Assembly (NCBI RefSeq): GCF_018130465.1
Contig: NZ_JAFCKJ010000007.1
Span: forward strand, 62,001 to 126,000
From: Bradyrhizobium canariense
GTDB lineage: Bacteria > Pseudomonadota > Alphaproteobacteria > Rhizobiales > Xanthobacteraceae
DNA: 64,000 bases
Direction of reading: 5' to 3'
Below, one piece after another: positions 57,656 through 64,000 of this stretch. Below the pieces are notes generated by a model. It searched no databases. It was not told the DNA's origin and saw only the letters and a list, made by a program, of their open reading frames with translations. A program made the position numbers and the translations under genes. How positions within the stretch are numbered: the stretch's first letter is position 1; every line of letters begins with the position of its first letter.

Positions 57656-58903
57656 CTATTCGTAGTCGGCGAGCCGCAATCCCGTGAACTGCCAGCGGTG
57701 GTGCGGATAGAAGAAGTTGCGATAGGTGATACGGCTGTGCCCCTTCGGGGTTGCAAGCGAGGAGCCGCGCAGCACCAGCTGGTTGACCATGAACTTGCCG
57801 TTGTATTCGCCGAGCGCGCCTTCGATGGCGCGATAGCCGGGGTAGGGCGAGTAGGACGATCGCGTCCACTGCCAGACGATGCCGAAGGCGTCGTTGAGCT
57901 GGCCCGCGCGGGCCGCCACCTCCCATTCCATCTCGGTCGGCAGATGCTTTCCGGCCCAGCGCGCAAAGGCGTCAGCCTCGTAGTAGCTGACGTGGCAGAC
58001 GGGCGCGTCGGGATCGACCGGCTTGAGGCCGGCCAGCGTCATCACATGCCATTGGCCGTCGATCTCGCGCCAATGGCCGGGGGCATCCCAGCCCTCGTTG
58101 TTGACGGCCGCAAAACCGTCCATCAGCCACAGCGTTGCGGTCCGGTAGCCGCCGTCGCGCATGAAGGCGAGCCATTCGCCATTGGTGACGAGATTGCGTG
58201 CGACCTTGACCGGGCCGACCAGGGCGCGATGCGCCGGTTTCTCGTTGTCGAAATGAAAACTGTCGTCGACATGACCGACGGTGTGGATGCCTTCGTTCAG
58301 CGTCAGCCAATCCTCACTGGCCGGCGTCGCGGTCGGGAAGTGCCAGTCCGGATCATAGGCCGGCGGGATCGGGTTCTGCGCGAAGGCGTGCAGGATGTCG
58401 GTGAACATCAATTCCTGATGCTGCTGCTCGTGGTTGAGGCCGACCTCGACCAGCGGCGCGATCTCGCGAAGCTTGTCCTCGCCGGCGTCGCGGAAGAATT
58501 TCACGACGGCAGCGTCGACATATTTTCGATAGGCGCCGACCTGATCGGCGCCCGGTCGGGTGATGTCGCCGCGGTGATTGCGGGAATGGCGCGGGCCGGC
58601 GCTGACGTAATAGGAATTGAACAGGAAGCCGAAGTCCGGGTGAAAGGGCCGGTAGCCCGCACAGTGCTCGCCGAGCACGAATTGCTCCCAGAACCAGGTG
58701 GTGTGCGCCCGGTGCCATTTCGTCGGGCTCGCATCCGGCATGGACTGGATCTGCTGGTCCTCCGGCGACAGCGGCGCGGCCCGGCGCTCGGTCTCGTCGC
58801 GGACGGTGAGAAACGCGTCTTCCAGCCTCTGGGCAAGGCCGCCCAAATCGGCCGACGGTGACGAAAGCGGGGCGGGGGCCGTAGCGGAGGCTTGTTTCGT
58901 CAC
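57656..58903 (-). CDS. egtB: Ergothioneine biosynthesis sulfoxide synthase
   Basis: A 415-residue iron-dependent enzyme that joins hercynine with cysteine or glutamylcysteine using oxygen. The N-terminal DinB-like domain has the iron ligands H64 (KWHRAHTTWFWEQF) and H158/H162 (NHEQQHQE). The C-terminal formylglycine-generating-like domain includes WEVAARAGQLNDAFGIVWQW and the ending RWQFTGLRLADYE. A GTG at 58903 with a GGAGAAAAAC site is preferred over ATG 58954. It precedes egtD. Confidence 0.92.
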   Translation of the reverse strand: MTKQASATAPAPLSSPSADLGGLAQRLEDAFLTVRDETERRAAPLSPEDQQIQSMPDASPTKWHRAHTTWFWEQFVLGEHCAGYRPFHPDFGFLFNSYYVSAGPRHSRNHRGDITRPGADQVGAYRKYVDAAVVKFFRDAGEDKLREIAPLVEVGLNHEQQHQELMFTDILHAFAQNPIPPAYDPDWHFPTATPASEDWLTLNEGIHTVGHVDDSFHFDNEKPAHRALVGPVKVARNLVTNGEWLAFMRDGGYRTATLWLMDGFAAVNNEGWDAPGHWREIDGQWHVMTLAGLKPVDPDAPVCHVSYYEADAFARWAGKHLPTEMEWEVAARAGQLNDAFGIVWQWTRSSYSPYPGYRAIEGALGEYNGKFMVNQLVLRGSSLATPKGHSRITYRNFFYPHHRWQFTGLRLADYE

Positions 58904-59196
58904 GTTTTTCTCCAGACAGGACAAGAGAACGTTGTTGGCGTTGTCAGGTTCCAAAACGCCGGGTTCGTCCTAGATAGGGGCTCCGTTACGGTATGAAAGT
59001 CCTCCCTGGCGATGATATTCGTGCCATCATGCAATGGGCCGGCGCTGCCGAGAGCGGCCCACCCAGGGGGCCGCTCGCCGCCATTTTACTTTGGATGCAC
59101 AACGGTTTGGGCTACATATATAGCTGGGTATCGGGTTAGATCGGCTGAGCCAGCCCGAAGCGATTGGAGTGGGCTCCGCCCCATAAGGACACGGAT

Positions 59197-59523
59197 ATGA
59201 GCATCGAGGAATTCATCGCCAACGAAGTGAAGTCGAACGACGTGGTTCTGTTCATGAAGGGGACGCCGCAATTTCCGCAGTGCGGGTTCTCCGGCCAGGT
59301 CGTCCAGATTCTCGACCATATCGGCGTCGGCTATAAGGGCCTCAACGTTCTCGAATCCGCCGAACTGCGTAACGGCATCAAGGACTATTCGAACTGGCCG
59401 ACCATTCCGCAGCTCTATGTGAAGGGCGAGTTCGTCGGCGGCTGCGACATTGTCCGCGAGATGTTCCAGGCCGGTGAATTGCAGCAGCTGTTCTCCGAAA
59501 AGGGCGTCGCTGTCGCGGCCTGA
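59197..59523 (+). CDS. grxD: Monothiol glutaredoxin GrxD
   Basis: A 108-residue CGFS-type glutaredoxin that carries and delivers iron-sulfur clusters, usually with BolA. The active site CGFS is at residues 29-32 (PQCGFSGQ), with [20 protein letters not shown] downstream. Start [13 protein letters not shown] is family-typical; a weak AAGGAC stretch lies upstream. The macrodomain gene starts only 3 bases after its stop. The bolA-like gene at 54987 is the likely partner. Confidence 0.96.
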   Translation: MSIEEFIANEVKSNDVVLFMKGTPQFPQCGFSGQVVQILDHIGVGYKGLNVLESAELRNGIKDYSNWPTIPQLYVKGEFVGGCDIVREMFQAGELQQLFSEKGVAVAA

Positions 59524-59526
59524 TAC

Positions 59527-60078
59527 GTGACCCGGCTGACGCGCCGCATCAGGGGCGCTCAGCTCGAGGTCGTCGTTGCTGACATCACCACACTGAGCGT
59601 TGACGCCATCGTCAACGCGGCCAACACGTCGCTCCTTGGTGGGGGCGGCGTGGATGGTGCGATCCATCGGGCGGCCGGGCCCGAGCTGGTCGCCGAGTGC
59701 CGCATGCTTCACGGCTGCAAGACCGGCGACGCCAAGATCACGAAGGGCTACCTTCTCCCGGCGCGCCATGTGATCCATGCGGTCGGGCCTGTTTGGCACG
59801 GCGGCACTCGCGGCGAGGCAGAGGCGCTGGGCTCCTGCTATCGCCGTGCGCTTGAGCTCTGCGAGGCCAATCGGCTGACCTCCCTGGCATTCTCCGCGAT
59901 TTCGACCGGGGTTTACGGCTTTCCGGCCGACCAGGCTGCGAAGATTGCGGTCCATGCCACCATTGAAGCCCTGCCGGCCGCGCCGCTGGTCGTCGACGTC
60001 ATATTTTGTTGTTTCTCGGAGAAGAGCGCGGATCTCCACACGGACGTTTTGGCGCGGTACGGCAGCCCTTGTGCCTGA
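59527..60078 (+). CDS. Macrodomain protein (O-acetyl-ADP-ribose deacetylase-like)
   Basis: A 183-residue macrodomain of the YmdB/MacroD type. It binds ADP-ribose and often removes acetyl or ADP-ribosyl groups. Conserved motifs: [54 protein letters not shown] and [19 protein letters not shown]. Its GTG start lies 3 bases after grxD, so the two are very likely co-translated. The C-terminus is slightly longer than E. coli YmdB. A role in ADP-ribose signalling is inferred. Confidence 0.92.
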   Translation: MTRLTRRIRGAQLEVVVADITTLSVDAIVNAANTSLLGGGGVDGAIHRAAGPELVAECRMLHGCKTGDAKITKGYLLPARHVIHAVGPVWHGGTRGEAEALGSCYRRALELCEANRLTSLAFSAISTGVYGFPADQAAKIAVHATIEALPAAPLVVDVIFCCFSEKSADLHTDVLARYGSPCA

Positions 60079-60124
60079 TGACGCGGTCAGTACACTCCGC
60101 CGGGCCATGTTCCGGGGAGGGGAT

Positions 60125-61411
60125 ATGATTTCACAATCTGGACTGCGTGCGCTGGTCTGCGGCGCTCTGGTGTCGCTTGGTACGATCTCGTTCGCGCGGG
60201 CGGAGGGTACCTACGAGATTCCGGCCGGCGCGCATTTCAATCAGGACAAGCTCTTGAGGATCAGCGAGTTCTTCAAGAACGAGGTCGCGACCGGTAAGAT
60301 CGCCGGCGCAAACGTGCTCATCAACCAACATGGCAAGCCGGTCTACCACGAAGTCTTCGGCGTGCAGGACGTGGTGAGCAAGGCGCCGATCACGGACAAG
60401 ACGATCTTCCGCCTGTTCTCGATGACAAAGGCGATCACCTCTGTCGTCGCGATGCAATTGGTCGAGGACGGCAAGATCAAGCTCGACGATCCCGTCTCGA
60501 AATACATTCCGTCCTTCGCCAATGTGAAGGTCGGCGTCGAGAAGAAGGCCGAGGACGGCACCAAGTCGCTCGAGCTCGTGCCGCCCAACCGGCCGATGAC
60601 GGTGCACGATTTGATGACGCACACTTCGGGCGTTACCTATGGCTTCTATGGCGACAGCCTGGTCCGCAAGGCCTATCGCGAGGCCAACATCTATGCCGGC
60701 GATTTCGACCTCGCGGAGTTCGCCGAGCGAATCGCAAAACTGCCGCTGCACAACCAGCCGGGCGCGCTGTGGCAATACGGCCATTCCACCGACATCCTGG
60801 CGCGGGTCATGGAGATCGCGGCCGGCAAGCCGCTGATCGAGATCGTGCGGGAGAAGCTGCTCGACCCGCTCGGCATGGTCGACACCGGTTTCTTCGTCAC
60901 CGATCCCGAGAAGCAGAAGCTGCTGGCGCACCCGGTGCCGAACGACAGTGATTTCCGGGTCGGGCGGATCAACGATCCGACGGTCGTCAAGAAGATCCAG
61001 TTCGCCAGCGGCGGTATGGTGACGACCATGGCCGATTATGAGCGCTTTACGCAGATGCTGCTCAAGGGCGGCAATCTCGACGGCAAGACGGTTCTCAAGC
61101 CCGAGACGTTCAAGCTGATGGTGACCGACCAGATCGGCCCCAAGTCGGGCGTCGATCGCGATTATTTCTACTTCCCCGGCGACGGGTTTGGCTTCGGTCT
61201 CGGACTTGCGGTGCGCACCGATCCCGGCAACGCAAAACCGCCGCCGCCCGGCGATCTCGGCGAATTGAAATGGGACGGCGCCTCCGGCTGCTATTTCGTG
61301 ATCGACCCCAAGCAGGACATGTTCTTCGTGCTGCTGGAGCAGACCCCGACTGAGCGTCAGCGGGTGCAGCGAACATTGAAGCAGCTGGTTTATGAAGCGA
61401 TGGAGAATTGA
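60125..61411 (+). CDS. Serine hydrolase (beta-lactamase/esterase family), first of a tandem pair
   Basis: A 428-residue exported protein: signal peptide (MISQSGLRALVCGALVSLGT, cleaved after ARA) and a class-C beta-lactamase-like serine hydrolase fold. SxxK motif SMTK at residues 99-102; the YxN-equivalent is QYGHST; a late GLGLAVRTD region follows. The family includes esterases and D-amino acid amidases; this one's substrate is unknown. A strong GGGGAGGGG site precedes the ATG. Its stop is 1 base before the next gene, so coupled. Confidence 0.88.
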   Translation: MISQSGLRALVCGALVSLGTISFARAEGTYEIPAGAHFNQDKLLRISEFFKNEVATGKIAGANVLINQHGKPVYHEVFGVQDVVSKAPITDKTIFRLFSMTKAITSVVAMQLVEDGKIKLDDPVSKYIPSFANVKVGVEKKAEDGTKSLELVPPNRPMTVHDLMTHTSGVTYGFYGDSLVRKAYREANIYAGDFDLAEFAERIAKLPLHNQPGALWQYGHSTDILARVMEIAAGKPLIEIVREKLLDPLGMVDTGFFVTDPEKQKLLAHPVPNDSDFRVGRINDPTVVKKIQFASGGMVTTMADYERFTQMLLKGGNLDGKTVLKPETFKLMVTDQIGPKSGVDRDYFYFPGDGFGFGLGLAVRTDPGNAKPPPPGDLGELKWDGASGCYFVIDPKQDMFFVLLEQTPTERQRVQRTLKQLVYEAMEN

Positions 61412-61412
61412 C

Positions 61413-62672
61413 ATGTTCGGGCGCCGCGCGCTGGTTGCGGCGCTCGTTCTTCTGTTCGGAGTCGTTGGTGCGAAGGCCGGCTCCGAGCGCGCCGCGCACA
61501 ATCTCTCGCCCGAAGGCCTGGCAAAAGTCTCCGACTACATTCGGAAAGAGATCGCCGCTGGCACGTTTCCGGGCGCGATCCTGCTGCTCCAGCAGCACGG
61601 CAAGCCAGTCTATTACGAGAATTTCGGCGTCCGCGACGTCGCGACCGAGTTATCGATGAGCGCGGACACGATCTTCCGTCTCTACTCGATGTCGAAGCCG
61701 GTCACGTCAATCATGGCGATGATGCTGGTTGAGGAGGGTAAGCTCTCGCTCGACGATCCCGTCTCGAAATACATTCCGGCCTTTGCCGGCATGAAGGTCG
61801 GCGTCGAGAAGAAGGCAGAAGACGGCAAAGTTGCGCTGGCGCTGGAGCCGCTCGAACGTCCGGTCGCGATCAAGGACCTGCTGCGCCACACCTCGGGACT
61901 GCCTTACGGCTATCAAGGCGGCGGCGCGGTGCGCGAGCGCTACGCCGACGCCAATCTCTTCAACAGCGAACTCACCAACGCCGACTTCGTCGCGAAGATC
62001 GCCGCGCTGCCGCTGGTCGAGCAGCCGGGCACGGTGTGGGACTACGGCTTCTCCACCGACGTGCTCGGCCGAGTCGTCGAGGTGATCTCCGGAAAGACGC
62101 TGCTCCAGTTCGAGAAGGAGCGGCTGCTCGATCCGCTTGGGATGACCGAGACCGCGTTCTTCATCGCCGATCCCGCCAAATTCCAGCGCATCGCCGAGCC
62201 GATGCCTGGGGATCGCAACATCAATCCGACGACGCAGGTCCGCGACATCAGGCGGCCCACGAGATGGGAATCGGGCGGCGGCGGCATGGTCGGCACGATC
62301 GGCGACTATGCGCGCTTCGCACAGATGCTGCTGAATGGCGGCACCTATGACGGCCGGCGCTATCTCAAGCCCGAGACCATCGCGCTGATGGCGTCGGATC
62401 ATATCGGGCCGGAGACGAAGATCGCGCGCGACCAGAACTATTATCCGGGCGGAAGCTCCGGCTTCGGCCTCGGCTTCGCCGTGCGCACCTCGGTGCCATC
62501 AGGTACATCCTGGCCACTTGGCGAATATCGCTGGGACGGCGTCGGCGGCACGTTCTTCTTCATCGACCCAGAGGACGATCTGTTCGGGATATTCATGGTG
62601 CAGACGCCATCGCAGCGCGGCCGTATTCAACTGGCGCTGAAGACGCTGATCTATCAGGCGATGGGACGGTGA
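61413..62672 (+). CDS. Serine hydrolase (beta-lactamase/esterase family), second of a tandem pair
   Basis: A 419-residue exported paralogue of the preceding gene product: signal peptide (MFGRRALVAALVLLFGVVGA), SxxK as SMSK at residues 92-95, DYGFST, and the same blocks (LDDPVSKYIPAFAGMKVGVE and KKAED). The similarity through the whole length shows a local duplication. ATG one base after the previous stop (TGACATG). Probably periplasmic; substrate unknown. Both copies keep the nucleophile and lysine, so both may be active. Confidence 0.88.
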   Translation: MFGRRALVAALVLLFGVVGAKAGSERAAHNLSPEGLAKVSDYIRKEIAAGTFPGAILLLQQHGKPVYYENFGVRDVATELSMSADTIFRLYSMSKPVTSIMAMMLVEEGKLSLDDPVSKYIPAFAGMKVGVEKKAEDGKVALALEPLERPVAIKDLLRHTSGLPYGYQGGGAVRERYADANLFNSELTNADFVAKIAALPLVEQPGTVWDYGFSTDVLGRVVEVISGKTLLQFEKERLLDPLGMTETAFFIADPAKFQRIAEPMPGDRNINPTTQVRDIRRPTRWESGGGGMVGTIGDYARFAQMLLNGGTYDGRRYLKPETIALMASDHIGPETKIARDQNYYPGGSSGFGLGFAVRTSVPSGTSWPLGEYRWDGVGGTFFFIDPEDDLFGIFMVQTPSQRGRIQLALKTLIYQAMGR

Positions 62673-62690
62673 TTGCGGTCGGCTAGGGGC

Positions 62691-63773
62691 TTACGCCCCG
62701 CGCACGATCTCGCGGATATATCCGATCGTCTCTTCGACCTGGCTCGCATTGACGTCGAGATGGGTGCAGGCGCGGATGCGGCCGTCCATCATCGCAAGCG
62801 TCACGCCGCGTTGGCGCAGGGCCGCAACCATCTTTTCGCCGGGAATGCCGGCACCATCGGGCTTGAAGAACACCAGATTGGTCTCGGGCTCCTGCACCTC
62901 GATCCCTGCGATCTGCGACAGTCCGCGGGCGAGCGCGCGCGCATTGGCGTGATCGTCGGCGAGCCGCTCGACGTGATGGTCGAGCGCATGGATGCAGGCT
63001 GCCGCGCAGATTCCGGCCTGTCGCATCGAGCCACCGAGGCGCTGCTTCCACTGCCAGACCGCGTCGATGAAGGCGCGCGAGCCCGCGAGCACGCCGCCGA
63101 TCGGCGCGCCCAAACCCTTCGAGAAGTCGATCCAGGCCGAATCCCACCCCGCGGTCATGTCGCGCGGGGAGATGCCGCTCGCCACGGTGGCGTTGAGCAG
63201 GCGCGCGCCGTCCATGTGGGTGACGAGGCCATGTTGTTTGGCGATCGCGACGATCTCGTCGAGCGCGGCCTTCTTCCAGATCGTGCCGCCGCCAATATTG
63301 GCGGTCTGCTCGACGCTGACCACCGTCTGCGGCGGCTGGTAGCGCGTGCGCGGATGCAGCGCTCTGCGAAAGGTGTCCGGCGTGAACTGGCCGTCGGGCC
63401 CCTTCAATTGCGTGACCTGGAAGCCGCCGATCGCGGCGTGCGCGCCGCCTTCGCGCGCGATGATGTGCGCGCTCTCGTGCGCGAGGATCTCATCGCCGGG
63501 ACGGCAATGCACCAGCGTCGCGGTGACGTTGCACATCGTGCCGGAGGGCATGTACACCGCGGCTTCCTTGCCGAGCAGCTCGGCGACACGTTCGCACAGG
63601 GCGTTCACTGTCGGATCGTCGCCGACCTGCTCGTCGCCGACCTCCGCTCGCGCCATCGCCTCGCGCATTGCGGGTGTCGGCTTTGTCTGCGTGTCCGAGA
63701 GCAGATTGATGCGCACCGGCGGCGCCTTGGGATCGATGGGCGGAGGGGTATAGAGCATGTCTGATCTCGTCAT
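62691..63773 (-). CDS. ltaE: Low-specificity L-threonine aldolase
   Basis: A 360-residue PLP enzyme that splits threonine and allo-threonine to glycine and acetaldehyde. Motifs: LLSDTQTKPTPAMREAMARA, VYMPSGTMCNVTATL, HESAHIIAREGGA and DGARLLNATVASG. PLP lysine K219 is in DFSKGLGAP. It produces glycine, the substrate of the gcv genes elsewhere in the window, though the two sites are 40 kb apart. Start at ATG 63773 (63758 is possible). Convergent with the serine hydrolases. Confidence 0.93.
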   Translation of the reverse strand: MTRSDMLYTPPPIDPKAPPVRINLLSDTQTKPTPAMREAMARAEVGDEQVGDDPTVNALCERVAELLGKEAAVYMPSGTMCNVTATLVHCRPGDEILAHESAHIIAREGGAHAAIGGFQVTQLKGPDGQFTPDTFRRALHPRTRYQPPQTVVSVEQTANIGGGTIWKKAALDEIVAIAKQHGLVTHMDGARLLNATVASGISPRDMTAGWDSAWIDFSKGLGAPIGGVLAGSRAFIDAVWQWKQRLGGSMRQAGICAAACIHALDHHVERLADDHANARALARGLSQIAGIEVQEPETNLVFFKPDGAGIPGEKMVAALRQRGVTLAMMDGRIRACTHLDVNASQVEETIGYIREIVRGA

Positions 63774-63778
63774 TTCAT

Positions 63779-63964
63779 CTAGTCGAGCAGTTGCGATGTA
63801 ACGCGTGCATCGTTTGGGGAAGATATTGCGATCCGGGTGAGCGAACAGCCCTGATATCGGCAGATCTGCTGGTCACGGGAGAGGGTAGCCCACGCTCGCA
63901 GCGCCGCTTCAGCCGGCATTGCCGAAGGCAGAGCGTTCGCGGGCTGGTCGGTCATTGGCGACAT
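63779..63964 (-). CDS. Possible small hypothetical protein
   Basis: A 61-residue ORF ending 5 bases before the threonine aldolase start (MSPMTDQPANALPSAMPAEA, then ALRAWATLSRDQQICRYQGC). It looks helical and soluble but has no recognised family and no strong ribosome-binding site, and could be a leader region rather than a gene. Confidence 0.3.
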   Translation of the reverse strand: MSPMTDQPANALPSAMPAEAALRAWATLSRDQQICRYQGCSLTRIAISSPNDARVTSQLLD

Positions 63965-64000
63965 CGATGGCAGGCTACCACAACAAAAAGGCCCCGGAAA

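Noticed and set aside
63965-64000. Terminator at the window edge
   Set aside because: AAAAAGGCCCCGG suggests a hairpin arm for a minus-strand terminator, but its partner lies outside the window.

Overview
The window is high-GC alphaproteobacterial chromosome. The gene content (recA with a GAAC-N7-GAAC SOS box, alaS, icd, a trmJ-type methyltransferase, separate purC/purS/purQ/purL, bolA-grxD, a zeta-type F1-ATPase inhibitor) and many intergenic palindromes in several families point to Bradyrhizobium or a close relative. That placement rests on recognised protein families and was not computed. I see no tRNA, rRNA, CRISPR array or intact insertion sequence.

Layout. 0-6 kb: an XRE/MmyB-type regulator cut by the window edge, a DsbA/FrnE-like oxidoreductase, a GNAT-like acyltransferase, then a sulfur-stress locus. 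In that locus a BigR/SqrR-type ArsR repressor with two cysteines 66 residues apart, plus ccoG, diverges from two YeeE/YedE sulfur-transport genes and an AhpD-like protein. 6-13 kb: small secreted proteins, lipoproteins, PilZ, HdeA-like and DUF proteins, then a gene-poor stretch with degenerate repeats and a decayed ORF upstream of recA. 13-30 kb: the recA-alaS-icd-trmJ backbone, with two blocks between recA and alaS: three tandem DUF1835/DUF3658-like paralogues, and the gcvT-gcvH-gcvP operon led by a tandem glycine riboswitch. alaS is followed within 4 bases by a MloK1-like cyclic-nucleotide-gated potassium channel.

29-34.7 kb: a four-gene minus-strand operon (MddA-like methyltransferase, LuxR-type regulator, quinone oxidoreductase, hotdog-like protein) divergent from a BTAD/alpha-beta-hydrolase fusion. 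34.8-42.3 kb: a TetR regulator diverges from OsmC, acyl-CoA-dehydrogenase-like and rhodanese genes, followed by a cyanate/nitrate-type ABC transporter and cyanase. A sigma-54-like promoter and a TetR-type palindrome sit just before the OsmC gene. Together this suggests nitrogen-responsive scavenging of cyanate or related sulfur/nitrogen compounds (inference).

42.3-56.5 kb: a PEP-mutase-family gene divergent from a LysR regulator, the ATPase inhibitor zeta gene, then the purine genes purC-purS, purQ and purL interrupted by corA, a TctC-type binding protein, an EamA transporter and a thioesterase. Next come an acyltransferase-3 protein, small DUF proteins, bolA and ltrA. 56.6-64 kb: the ergothioneine genes egtB-egtD, grxD followed 3 bases later by a macrodomain gene, two tandem serine hydrolases and a low-specificity threonine aldolase.

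Redox sulfur chemistry recurs across the window: a persulfide-sensing repressor, sulfur transport, OsmC, rhodanese, a volatile-sulfur methyltransferase, ergothioneine synthesis and a monothiol glutaredoxin.
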